Origin: an uncultured Oscillospiraceae bacterium
Lineage (GTDB): Bacteria; Bacillota; Clostridia; Oscillospirales; Oscillospiraceae
Length of the DNA: 64,000 nucleotides
Direction: 5' to 3'
Assembly: GCA_910583885.1 (NCBI GenBank)
Contig: CAJUAC010000005.1
Coordinates: 19,866 to 83,865 of the forward strand
Position numbers and translations under genes: made by a program. The notes below the pieces were generated by a model. It was not told where the DNA came from. It was given only the letters and a program-made list of their open reading frames with translations, and made no database searches. Positions 50,272-58,485 of the stretch are shown here, in pieces; position 1 is the stretch's first letter, and each line of letters starts with the position of its first letter.

Positions 50272-50300
50272 TTTACAATTCCGCTAAGATTTGGTAAGAT
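50272..50300 (+). promoter_or_regulatory. Promoter of the redox-GGDEF-EAL gene
   Basis: TTTACA (50272-50277), 17 bases, then TAAGAT (50295-50300) with a TGG extension. The coding start is 60 bases downstream. Confidence 0.65.
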
Positions 50301-50360
50301 AAATTCCACCATTTAATACCCAAGGTTTGATATGGTAAGTGTGTGGGAAAGAGGGAGTAT

Positions 50361-52076
50361 ATGACTCATCAAGAAAAGGCGGTCATGTTTCTGCGCCAAG
50401 GATATCACTGTTCACAGGCGGTTTTTGGTGCATTTGCAGAGGATTTCGGGCTCGACCAGTCGGCCGCCTTTAAAATCAGTGCCTACTTTGGCAGTGGGAT
50501 GCGGTGGGGCGGGAGCTGTGGCTGCATGACAGGGGCTTTGCTGGTGTTGGGGATGGCCATGGGATTTTATGATACCCAAGACCGGGACTTAGAGGAGTAC
50601 GGGAACAGGAAGACCAGCGAGTTTATCCGGCGTTTTACAGAGCAGATGCACGGGGAGATCGAGTGCCGGGGCGTGGAAAAGGATACCCTGGGGCCGCAGG
50701 GGACGGGCAGGGAGGAGGATCTCCAAAGGTGCCATCGCGCGGTCAGCGCGGTCGTAGACATCCTGGAGGATATGATGGCGCAGTTCCAGGCTGAGCGGGC
50801 CTGCCGCTGCGAGAACTTGGATACCCACAGCATCATCAGGCGTGCCAACGAGCTCCGGCAGTTTCAGTACAAGGTCAACACCCTCCTGTGTACCTCTAGC
50901 AAACAGGTTGCGTTTATTCAGTTTGATATCCGGCAGTTCAAAATTATCAACGACCTGTATGGCGAAAAATTCGGCGACCAGATCTTGGATTTTGTCGTCT
51001 GCCGGCTGGAGGGGCTGTGCCGCAAGGAGCAGCTTTTTGCCAATCTGCGCAGCGATGTGTTCATGGTTGTCATGGAATTTGGCGAGCGGGAGGAGATCAC
51101 GGCGTTTATCCAACGGCTGGACGAGCAGGTCCGGTTGTTCCAGAATGTGCAGCTCCAGATGTCCTATGGCGTCTATATTGTACAGGACAGGTATATGGAG
51201 CAGCGGCAGATGGAGGACCGCGCTGCCATGGCGCGCAAGGCCGCCAAGCAGAACGTGCTGACCAATATCGCTTTCTACAAGGAGCAGTTTAAGGAGAGCC
51301 TTTACAACAGGAAATTTATCGAGGAGAACATGGATAAGGCCCTTGCAGAGCGGCAGATCAAGATGTACCTCCAGCCAAAATACAGCATCAAGCAGAATCG
51401 GATCGTGGGTGCGGAGGCGCTGGTGAGATGGCTCCATCCCAGCCGCGGCATGATCTATCCGGACCAGTTCATCCCCATTGTCGAGGAAAACGGCCTCATC
51501 CAGAAGATTGACTACTATATCTGGGAGGAGGCCTGCCAATTCCTGAGCAGGTGCAAGGCGGCGGGGATTACCACCTGCCCGGTCTCTGTCAACATGTCGC
51601 GCAACCACCTGCGGGACAGCAGCTGCATCCAGGTGCTCACCGAGATGATCGAGCGCAACGGCATCACCAAGCAGATGCTGGAGCTGGAGATCACAGAGAC
51701 CGCTGGCGGCCAGATCCGCAAGAAGGCTATGCAGCTGAAGAAGGAAGGCTTTACGCTGCTGATGGACGATTTCGGCAGCGGCTATTCGTCACTGAACATC
51801 CTGTTGGAGACGCCGTTTGACGTAATCAAGCTGGACAAGAAGTTTATGGAGAACATTGTGTCATCCCAGAAGGGCCTGCTGATCCTCGAGCAGGTGGTAT
51901 CTATGGCGAACAAGCTGGAGATGGGCCTGCTGGCGGAGGGCGTGGAGACGAAGGAGCAGGTCGACCTGCTGCGCGGTATCGGCTGCGACCAGGTGCAGGG
52001 CTACTACTACGCCGCACCGATGCCGCAGGACGAATTTTATCATATACTAATCAAGCAGTATGGTGCGACAGCGTGA
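50361..52076 (+). CDS. C_GCAxxG_C_C redox domain fused to degenerate GGDEF and intact-looking EAL domains
   Basis: A 571-aa soluble protein. Residues 1-145 match the putative redox-active C_GCAxxG_C_C family: Cys17 in GYHCSQAVFGAF, Cys53 and Cys55 in GGSCGCMTGALLVLG, Cys102 in EIECRGVEKD and Cys124 in LQRCHRAVSAVVD. Residues 175-310 are a GGDEF fold, but the signature reads LRSDVFMVVME, so diguanylate cyclase activity is probably lost. Residues 325-565 are an EAL domain with GAEALVRWLHP, SVNMSRNHL, LELEITET, LMDDFGSGYSS, FDVIKLDKKF, LLAEGVET and VQGYYYA, so c-di-GMP hydrolysis is expected. GAGGGAG precedes ATG 50361. No membrane or PAS segment is seen. It could sense redox state or metal and set c-di-GMP. 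Confidence 0.93.
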   Translation: MTHQEKAVMFLRQGYHCSQAVFGAFAEDFGLDQSAAFKISAYFGSGMRWGGSCGCMTGALLVLGMAMGFYDTQDRDLEEYGNRKTSEFIRRFTEQMHGEIECRGVEKDTLGPQGTGREEDLQRCHRAVSAVVDILEDMMAQFQAERACRCENLDTHSIIRRANELRQFQYKVNTLLCTSSKQVAFIQFDIRQFKIINDLYGEKFGDQILDFVVCRLEGLCRKEQLFANLRSDVFMVVMEFGEREEITAFIQRLDEQVRLFQNVQLQMSYGVYIVQDRYMEQRQMEDRAAMARKAAKQNVLTNIAFYKEQFKESLYNRKFIEENMDKALAERQIKMYLQPKYSIKQNRIVGAEALVRWLHPSRGMIYPDQFIPIVEENGLIQKIDYYIWEEACQFLSRCKAAGITTCPVSVNMSRNHLRDSSCIQVLTEMIERNGITKQMLELEITETAGGQIRKKAMQLKKEGFTLLMDDFGSGYSSLNILLETPFDVIKLDKKFMENIVSSQKGLLILEQVVSMANKLEMGLLAEGVETKEQVDLLRGIGCDQVQGYYYAAPMPQDEFYHILIKQYGATA

Positions 52077-52141
52077 ACGGCTGCCTGGTATTGCGGCGCA
52101 ATACCAGGCAGATTTCTCTATGTTACAGGCGGAGGTGCAGC

Positions 52142-52981
52142 ATGAAAACAGGAATAGTGGATGTGGGCGGCGGGTTCCGAGGGATCTATGCGGCGGGGGT
52201 GTTCGATTACTGCATAGACCGGGATATCTGGTTTGACCTGGTCATCGGTGTTTCAGCGGGCAGTGCCAACGCTGCCTCCTATTTGGCGGGGCAGCGGGGG
52301 AGGAACTACACGTTCTATACCGAGTACGCCCTGCGTAAGGAGTATATGGGGGCAAAAAACGCCCTGACCAAGCTGTCCTATATCAATCTGGACTACGTCT
52401 ATGGGACGCTGAGCAGTGCGGCAGGGGAGTGCCCGCTGGACTATCCGGCGCTGATGGAGAACCCAGCGGAGCTGTTGGTGGTGGCGACCAATGCGTTGAC
52501 AGGCAGTACGCGCTACTTTGATAAATCCCATATCCAGCAGGATGTCTATGACATTTTCAAGGCCTCCTCCGCCATCCCCTTTGTGTGCCGGCCCTACCAG
52601 GTGGATTGGATGCCCTATTATGATGGCGCACTGGGCGACCCGGTGCCGGTAGAGAAGGCGTTCCAATGTGGGTGTGACCGGGTTGTGGTCATTTTGTCCA
52701 GGCCGGCGGACCGGCGGAGGGTACCGGGGCGGGACGGTTTCCTGGCGGATAGGATCCAGCGGAAGTACCCCTTTGCGGCCCAGAAACTCCGTTCCCGGGT
52801 GGATCGCTACAACGAGGGGGTTGCGCTGGCGAAGCGCTACGAATCGGAGGGCCGGGCCCTCATCATCGCACCGGACAGCATCTGCGGGCTGGATACCCTG
52901 TCGCGGGACACGGAGGCCTTGAAGCGTTTTTATCAGAAGGGCTACCAGGACGCGGAGGCAATCACCGCTTTCCTGGGGTGA
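52142..52981 (+). CDS. Patatin-like phospholipase, RssA/YjjU type
   Basis: A 279-aa cytoplasmic serine acyl hydrolase. The oxyanion loop DVGGGFRGIYAAGVFD lies at residues 6-21, the nucleophile elbow is GVSAGSANA near 38 and the catalytic Asp is in YYDGALGDPVPV near 160. The Cys in FVCRPYQVDW is near 149. The start at ATG 52142 has GCGGAGGTGCAGC upstream; the longer frame from 52073 crosses the end of the previous gene. It may share the promoter of the redox-EAL gene, since the gap is 65 bases. Natural substrate is unknown. Confidence 0.9.
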   Translation: MKTGIVDVGGGFRGIYAAGVFDYCIDRDIWFDLVIGVSAGSANAASYLAGQRGRNYTFYTEYALRKEYMGAKNALTKLSYINLDYVYGTLSSAAGECPLDYPALMENPAELLVVATNALTGSTRYFDKSHIQQDVYDIFKASSAIPFVCRPYQVDWMPYYDGALGDPVPVEKAFQCGCDRVVVILSRPADRRRVPGRDGFLADRIQRKYPFAAQKLRSRVDRYNEGVALAKRYESEGRALIIAPDSICGLDTLSRDTEALKRFYQKGYQDAEAITAFLG

Positions 52982-53005
52982 GGCTGCGCCAGGATAGAGA
53001 GAAGG

Positions 53006-53048
53006 GATGGGAGAGGCCCCCGGCTCGATGCCGGGGGCCTCTCCCATC
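53006..53048. terminator. Strong bidirectional terminator
   Basis: A perfect 19-bp stem beginning GATGGGAGAGGCCCCCGGC with a five-base TCGAT loop separates convergent patatin and asd transcripts. Confidence 0.88.
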
Positions 53049-53069
53049 TTGCTGCAAGGATGTGGGGTT

Positions 53070-54155
53070 TTAGATGTAGCCCTCTGCGCACAGCAGCTCT
53101 GCCAGGAGCACCGAGCCGCCGGCCGCGCCGCGCAAGGTGTTGTGGCTGAGGCAGACGAACTTGTAGTCATACTGGCTGTCCGGCCGCAGGCGGCCGATGG
53201 ACACAGCCATGCCGTCCTCCAGCATCCGGTCCAGACGGGTCTGGGGGCGGTCGGGCTCCTCAAAGTAGTGGAGGAACTGTTTGGGAGCGGAGGGGAGTGC
53301 CAGCTCCTGGGCCCGGCCGGAGAAATTGGCCCAGTCCGCTTTGATCTGCTCCATGGTGGGCTTGCAGCCCTCCCGGAAGCGCATAAAGCAGGCCGCCATG
53401 TGGCCGTCCTGGCAGGCGACCCGGAAGCACTGGGCAGTGATGGAGGGGGAGGTGGCCAGGACGAACTTGCCGTCCTCGATCTTCGCCCACAGCTTCATGG
53501 GCTCCTTCTCGCTCTTCTCCTCCTCGCCGCCGATGTAAGGGATGCAGTTATCCACCATTTCCGGCCAGCGCTCAAAGGTCTTGCCCGCACCGGAGATCGC
53601 CTGATAGGTACAAACCAGCGCCTGCTCCATGCCGTATTTCAGCAGGGGATGCAGGGCGGGGACATAGGACTGGAGGGAGCAGTTGGATTTTACCGCCACG
53701 AAGCCCCGCTTGGTGCCCAGGCGCTTGCGCTGCTGCTCAATGATCCGGATGTGGTCCGCGTTGATCTCCGGGACAACCATGGGGACATCCTCTGTCCAGC
53801 GGTTGGCACTGTTGTTGGAGACCACGGGGCACTCCAGCTTGGCGTAGCGCTCCTCCAGGGCGCGGATCTCCTCCTTCTTCATGTCCACGGCGCAAAAGAC
53901 GAAATCAACCATCCCGGCCAGCTTCTCCGCATCCGCCTGGGCATCCAGGACCACCAGGTCCCTCGCCTGCTGGGGGATGGGGGAGGTCATGGCCCAGCGG
54001 CCCTCTACTGCCTCCCCGTAGGTCTTGCCCGCGCTGCGGGTACTGGCCGCGATGGCCGTCAGCCGGAACCAGGGGTGGTTTTCCATCAGGGTGACGAAGC
54101 GTTGGCCCACCATCCCGGTGCCGCCGATGATCCCGACACGATATTCTTTCCTCAT
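53070..54155 (-). CDS. asd: Aspartate-semialdehyde dehydrogenase
   Basis: A 361-aa enzyme of the archaeal/fungal-like branch that reduces aspartyl phosphate on the way to lysine, diaminopimelate, threonine and methionine. NADP binding shows VGIIGGTGMVGQRFV at the start, the catalytic Cys lies in AVKSNCSLQSYVPAL near residue 155 and AISGAGKTFERWPEM near 184 is family-typical, with a late SHNTLRGAAGGSVLLAE. The start at ATG 54155 has AGGAGGTACCAAC; the open frame further upstream is untranslated leader. Its own promoter lies about 130 bases upstream. Confidence 0.95.
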   Translation of the reverse strand: MRKEYRVGIIGGTGMVGQRFVTLMENHPWFRLTAIAASTRSAGKTYGEAVEGRWAMTSPIPQQARDLVVLDAQADAEKLAGMVDFVFCAVDMKKEEIRALEERYAKLECPVVSNNSANRWTEDVPMVVPEINADHIRIIEQQRKRLGTKRGFVAVKSNCSLQSYVPALHPLLKYGMEQALVCTYQAISGAGKTFERWPEMVDNCIPYIGGEEEKSEKEPMKLWAKIEDGKFVLATSPSITAQCFRVACQDGHMAACFMRFREGCKPTMEQIKADWANFSGRAQELALPSAPKQFLHYFEEPDRPQTRLDRMLEDGMAVSIGRLRPDSQYDYKFVCLSHNTLRGAAGGSVLLAELLCAEGYI

Positions 54156-54214
54156 GTTGGTACCTCCTGCAAAAATTGGATGCGCAGGGGAGGGGAAAAC
54201 TGTCGAATCTTGGC

Positions 54215-54243
54215 TTGAAATCTTCCCCGACCCCATGTATACT
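54215..54243 (+). promoter_or_regulatory. Promoter of the SpoIID-type gene
   Basis: TTGAAA (54215-54220), 17 bases, then TATACT (54238-54243). It leaves a leader of about 90 bases. Confidence 0.72.
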
Positions 54244-54283
54244 GTATGTGAACAGCTCGCTGATGAGAGCGGATTCCCGTATT

Positions 54284-54312
54284 TTCATATCACATTTTTC
54301 TCATCGTGTCAA
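54284..54312 (-). promoter_or_regulatory. Promoter of asd
   Basis: On the minus strand a perfect TTGACA (54307-54312) is followed after 17 bases by TATGAA (54284-54289). It lies inside the leader of the divergent SpoIID-type gene, so the two transcripts overlap head to head. The asd leader of about 120 bases is too short for a lysine riboswitch. Confidence 0.65.
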
Positions 54313-54338
54313 CTATTTTATCCCCTCCAGGAGGTTCC

Positions 54339-56015
54339 ATGAAGAAGTTTTTGCGCACCCTGTTCCTTTGTATGCTAACTGCGGCCACATTGACTGTTTA
54401 TGCCCTTGCTGCAGAGGACACAATAAAGGTAGGCCTGTTCTACGGCAGCGGGGCCCTCTACTCCGCCAACCTGCAAAATTACCAGGGCGCGGGCTACCAT
54501 CTGGGCTGGTTCGACGAGAACAGCCGGGCATTCACTGAGATCGGCTATCTGGAGGAGGAAAAGCTCTCCATGACGGCTGACGGGACCATCTACATGAGTG
54601 GCGGCGCCTACTATGGCAGCCGGCCTGGCAGTGTGGACGGCACGGTGGGCGGCTACCATGTCCAGTTGGACGAGGTGTTCCCGTCCTTTGACGCTGCTGC
54701 CTACGTGGCCGCCCAGTTCCAGGACGCATTCCCCGCCTTTATCAACAACCAGTACCGGGTTCGGGTGGGCAGCTTTACCGCCCGGGAGGAGGCGGAGTCC
54801 GCCGCCGCGACCTATGCCACCTTCAACTGGCAGGATCTGGGCGGAGGGAAACGGCAGTTTGCCGGGTCGGTAGCAACCCCCAGTGCCACTGGCGTGACGG
54901 TCACGGAGACGGCCACGGACCGGGTCCTCTTTGAGTTCGACTGTTCTGGCGCAAAGAGCCTGGGGATCTTGCCGGACGGTGGGGCAGGCAAAGCCCTCAC
55001 CTGGTTTAAGGGATACAAGTGGTACGGTGGGTTTGAGTACCGGCGCAGTACGGGCGGCAATCTCAATGTGATCAATGTGGTGGGGCTGGACGACTATATT
55101 AAAGGTGTACTGCCCTATGAGATGAGCCCCACCTGGCCCCTGGAGGCCCTGAAGGCCCAGGCGGTCTGCGCCCGGACCTACGCGCTGCTCCAGACCAGGC
55201 ACTATGACAGCTACCGCTTTGATGTGTGCAACACCACAGACTGCCAGGTCTATCAGGGGGCCAACCAGGCCAGTGCCCTGACGGACCAGGCAGTGGAGGA
55301 GACGGCGGGGGTTGTAGCTGTCTACGGCGGGAAATATGCGGAGACCTACTATTACTCCTGTAACGGCGGCGCTTCGGAGAGCTCGGAGAACGTGTGGACA
55401 AACGCACTTCCCTACCTGGTGGGGAAGGAGGACCCCTATGAGGGGATGATTACGATACCGGATTATACATACACGCTCCACTACACCTATAGCCAGCTGA
55501 CCAGTATGCTCAAGAGCAAGGGGTACTCCATTGGTACGGTCAACAGTGCCTACATCTCCCGGACCACCCCCACCGGGAATGTCCTGGAGATCACCTTCCG
55601 GGACACCTCCGGCAAAACCCTGGTGGTCTCCAGGGAGAACTGCCGGTCAGTGCTGTCCACCCGGAGTATGCGCTTTACAATTTCCGGCGGGGGCAGTGGG
55701 GGGAGCTGGTATGTCAACAACGCCAGCGGGACGCTCTCCAGCCTGGGCGGAGCCTACACCATCTCCGGGAAGGGGGACATAGCGGCCTGTCCGGATGGGG
55801 AGGCCTATGTCGTCACCGCCTCCGGCACGTCGCTGCTCCAGGCACCCGCCGCATCCTCCGGCAGCGGGAAGGGGATCACGATCACCGGCAGCGGCCACGG
55901 CCATGGGGTAGGCATGAGCCAATATGGGGCCAAGGCCATGGCGGAGCTGGGATATTCCCATGAGGAGATCCTGGGCTTTTATTTCACAGGGATTACACTG
56001 GAAAGGGTCGGATAA
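54339..56015 (+). CDS. SpoIID/LytB-domain protein with SPOR-like segment
   Basis: A secreted wall enzyme or modifier of 558 aa. A signal peptide (KKFLRTLFLCMLTAATLTVY, ending at ALA-A) is followed by a beta-rich region, a SPOR-like segment (YRVRVGSFTAREEAESAAAT near residue 139) and the SpoIID core. The core has VVGLDDYIKGVLPYEMSP near 247, LKAQAVCARTYALLQTRHYD near 270, TYYYSCNGGASESSENVW near 339 and the ending GHGHGVGMSQYGAKAMAELG near 518. SpoIID is a lytic transglycosylase of peptidoglycan stripped of stem peptides. AGGAGGTTCC sets the start at ATG 54339. queA follows four bases later. Confidence 0.93.
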   Translation: MKKFLRTLFLCMLTAATLTVYALAAEDTIKVGLFYGSGALYSANLQNYQGAGYHLGWFDENSRAFTEIGYLEEEKLSMTADGTIYMSGGAYYGSRPGSVDGTVGGYHVQLDEVFPSFDAAAYVAAQFQDAFPAFINNQYRVRVGSFTAREEAESAAATYATFNWQDLGGGKRQFAGSVATPSATGVTVTETATDRVLFEFDCSGAKSLGILPDGGAGKALTWFKGYKWYGGFEYRRSTGGNLNVINVVGLDDYIKGVLPYEMSPTWPLEALKAQAVCARTYALLQTRHYDSYRFDVCNTTDCQVYQGANQASALTDQAVEETAGVVAVYGGKYAETYYYSCNGGASESSENVWTNALPYLVGKEDPYEGMITIPDYTYTLHYTYSQLTSMLKSKGYSIGTVNSAYISRTTPTGNVLEITFRDTSGKTLVVSRENCRSVLSTRSMRFTISGGGSGGSWYVNNASGTLSSLGGAYTISGKGDIAACPDGEAYVVTASGTSLLQAPAASSGSGKGITITGSGHGHGVGMSQYGAKAMAELGYSHEEILGFYFTGITLERVG

Positions 56016-56019
56016 ACGC

Positions 56020-57060
56020 TTGAAAACACACGATTTTAACTTTGAACTTCCTCCGGAGCTGATTGCACAGACGCCCATAGAACAGCGGGACGCGTCACGG
56101 CTGCTGGTGCTGGACAAGGAGACAGGGGCATATGTACACCGCCGGTTCTACCAGCTGCCGGAGCTGCTGCGGCCAGGCGACTGCCTGATTATGAACGATT
56201 CCCGGGTGCTGCCCGCCCGCCTGCTGGGCAGCCGGGTCCGGTCTGACGGCACCCTGGGCGGGGCCTGCGAGGTCCTGCTGCTTACTGATCGGGGGGATGG
56301 CGTGTGGGAATGCCTGGTCCGCCCGGGGCGGAAGCTGCGCACAGGTGCGCGGGTCTCCTTTGGCGGGGCCGGGGAGCTGACGGCGGAGATCACCGGCGAA
56401 GCTGAGGGGGGCGGCCGGCTGGTGCGCTTCTTTTACGAGGGGATTTTCCTGGAGGTGCTGGAGCGGCTGGGCCGGATGCCATTGCCACCCTATATCAAGG
56501 CGGAGCTGGAGGACCGGGAGCGGTACCAGACGGTGTACTCCCGCGTCAGCGGCTCTGCCGCCGCCCCCACGGCAGGCCTCCACTTCACCCGGGAGCTGAT
56601 GGGGCAGATCCAGGCCATGGGTGTGGAGATCGGGTATGTCACCTTGCATGTAGGTCTGGGGACCTTCCGCCCGGTGAAGGAGGAGGAGGTCACAGATCAT
56701 GACATGCACAGCGAGTACTGCGAGATCCCAGCGGAGACGGCGGCGCTCATCAACCGTACCAAGGCCCGCGGCGGGCGGGTGATCTGCGTGGGCACCACCT
56801 CCTGCCGTACCCTGGAGAGCTGGGCCAGGGAGGACGGGCACATGGAGGCGGAATCCGGGTGGACTAAGATTTTCATCTATCCTGGCTACCGGTTTAAGGT
56901 GATGGACGCGTTGGTTACTAATTTCCATCTGCCGGAGAGCACCCTGCTGATGCTGGTCTCTGCCCTAGCGGGCAGGGAGCACGTCCTGGCCGCCTATGAG
57001 GAGGCGGTACGGGAGCGGTACCGGTTCTTTTCCTTTGGCGACGCCATGTTTATCGGATAG
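56020..57060 (+). CDS. queA: S-adenosylmethionine:tRNA ribosyltransferase-isomerase
   Basis: QueA makes epoxyqueuosine in tRNA wobble position 34. The 346-aa product has the family text FNFELPPELIAQTPIEQRDA, NDSRVLPARLLGSR near residue 61, MPLPPYIKAELEDRERYQTV near 153, AAPTAGLHFTRELM near 184, YVTLHVGLGTFRPV near 204 and VTNFHLPESTLLMLVSAL near 297. The start is a TTG at 56020, four bases after the SpoIID-gene stop; no ATG is available near the family start. Confidence 0.95.
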   Translation: MKTHDFNFELPPELIAQTPIEQRDASRLLVLDKETGAYVHRRFYQLPELLRPGDCLIMNDSRVLPARLLGSRVRSDGTLGGACEVLLLTDRGDGVWECLVRPGRKLRTGARVSFGGAGELTAEITGEAEGGGRLVRFFYEGIFLEVLERLGRMPLPPYIKAELEDRERYQTVYSRVSGSAAAPTAGLHFTRELMGQIQAMGVEIGYVTLHVGLGTFRPVKEEEVTDHDMHSEYCEIPAETAALINRTKARGGRVICVGTTSCRTLESWAREDGHMEAESGWTKIFIYPGYRFKVMDALVTNFHLPESTLLMLVSALAGREHVLAAYEEAVRERYRFFSFGDAMFIG

Positions 57061-57092
57061 CGCCATCAAGGGGGCCAAGCCCCATTCTAATA

Positions 57093-57138
57093 AAACGCAC
57101 CGGCATCCCGTGCCAACAGGGGATGCCGGTGCGTTTTT
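57093..57138 (+). terminator. Terminator after queA
   Basis: A long stem, ACGCACCGGCATCCC facing GGGATGCCGGTGCGT, with flanking A- and T-runs, ends the queA transcript. The A-run lets it work in both directions. Confidence 0.88.
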
Positions 57139-57278
57139 GCAGGCCTATGGGTTTTTCTGCTGCTATGTGTATTTGCATAAAAACACTGGTCCTCAAAGGC
57201 GGAAGTTCCACCATAATGCCCATTCATGCGCTGTTTGAACCAGGATTTGAAAGAAAGTACCACATCCTTGGCAACCGG

Positions 57279-57307
57279 TTGACTTAAAAGAAAATATTCT
57301 TTACTAT
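57279..57307 (+). promoter_or_regulatory. Promoter of the MurNAc catabolic operon
   Basis: TTGACT (57279-57284), exactly 17 A/T-rich bases, then TACTAT (57302-57307). Confidence 0.78.
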
Positions 57308-57470
57308 AGAGCTGCAACTGATACCGCGCTGATCCGGCCTCCCAGACCCTGGAGGGCCGGGGAGCCACACATTTCAACAGCTTGGATCCCCGTCCATATG
57401 CATAACCGCTGCTCTGTGTTTTGCGGCGCTGGTGCTTGGGGATCCAGACAGGGAAAGGAGAAATTGCATT
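57308..57470 (+). promoter_or_regulatory. Structured 5' leader of murQ
   Basis: About 155 transcribed bases hold two predicted structures. One is a GC-rich hairpin at 57334-57360 (CCGGCC/GGCCGG ends). The other is a long-range nine-base pair between 57383-57391 (TGGATCCCC) and 57438-57446 (GGGGATCCA), which closes just before the AAAGGAG ribosome site. The stretch from 57139 to 57278 before the promoter holds nothing I recognise. Confidence 0.5.
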
Positions 57471-58367
57471 GTGGAAATTAACTTAGACAAAATGACGACA
57501 GAAACCCGCAACCCGGACACCATGGAGCTGGACCGTATGAGCCCCTTGGAGGTCGTCACCGCCATGAACCGGGAGGACGCCAAGGTCCCTGCGGCTATCG
57601 CGCCTGTGCTGCCCCAAATCGCCAATGTGGTAGAGTGGGCGATTGCCTCCCTGGAGGCTGGCGGCCGCGTGTTTTACATGGGCGCGGGCACCAGCGGCCG
57701 TCTGGGCGTGCTGGACGCGGCGGAGTGCCCCCCCACCTTCGGCGTCTCCCCGGACCGGATGGTTGGCCTGATTGCCGGCGGCGACCAGGCATTCCTCAAG
57801 GCCGTAGAGGGTGCGGAGGATAGCCGCGAGATGGGCCGGGAGGATCTGGTGAAAAATGGCCTGGAGAGCCGGGATCTGGTCATTGGCATCGCCGCCAGCG
57901 GCCGTACCCCCTATGTCCTGGGCGCTTTGGCCTACGCCAAGGAGGTGGGATGCCATACCGCTGCCATCTCCTGCAACGCGGGCTCTGAGATCGGCAAGGC
58001 TGCCGATCTGGCTGTAGAGGTCGTGGTAGGGCCTGAGGTTCTCACCGGCTCCACCCGCCTGAAGGCCGGCACTGCCCAGAAGCTGGTCCTCAATATGATC
58101 TCTACCGCCTCTATGGTGGGCGTAGGGAAGGCCTACCAGAACCTGATGGTAGATGTGATGCAGACCAATGAGAAGCTGCACCGCCGGGCGGAGAAGATTG
58201 TCATGGAGGCTACTGGCGTGGACCAGGCGGCTGCCCGGGAGAAGATCACCGCCGCAGGCGGCAGCGTCAAGGCCGCCATCACCATGATCCTGGCAAACTG
58301 CGGCGCAGAGGAAGCTGCCGCCCGTCTGGAGAAGGCCAGGGGACACGTGCGGGAGGCCATCCAGTAA
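57471..58367 (+). CDS. murQ: N-acetylmuramic acid 6-phosphate etherase
   Basis: A 298-aa SIS-fold etherase that cleaves the lactyl ether of MurNAc 6-phosphate to give GlcNAc 6-phosphate and lactate. It opens TETRNPDTMELDRMSPLEVV, the sugar site is VFYMGAGTSGRLGVLDAAEC, followed by PPTFGVSPD with the family Glu, and IGIAASGRTPYVLGALAYA and GPEVLTGSTRLKAGTAQKLV follow. The start is GTG 57471, ten bases after AAAGGAG. It heads a clear MurNAc recycling operon with a PTS permease and MupG. Confidence 0.96.
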   Translation: MEINLDKMTTETRNPDTMELDRMSPLEVVTAMNREDAKVPAAIAPVLPQIANVVEWAIASLEAGGRVFYMGAGTSGRLGVLDAAECPPTFGVSPDRMVGLIAGGDQAFLKAVEGAEDSREMGREDLVKNGLESRDLVIGIAASGRTPYVLGALAYAKEVGCHTAAISCNAGSEIGKAADLAVEVVVGPEVLTGSTRLKAGTAQKLVLNMISTASMVGVGKAYQNLMVDVMQTNEKLHRRAEKIVMEATGVDQAAAREKITAAGGSVKAAITMILANCGAEEAAARLEKARGHVREAIQ

Positions 58368-58485
58368 AGCCCCTGGGCTCCCTATCAGTATCAGCGCAAA
58401 ATGGCGCGCGCCATTTTGCTGCCCCATCCTGGGGCAGCGGTATCCCATATGTCAGTGTGTTTGATTGTAAAATTGGAGGTAAAAC

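Noticed and set aside
54156..54283. Lysine riboswitch in front of asd
   Set aside because: The leader is only about 120 bases and lacks the five-helix lysine aptamer landmarks.
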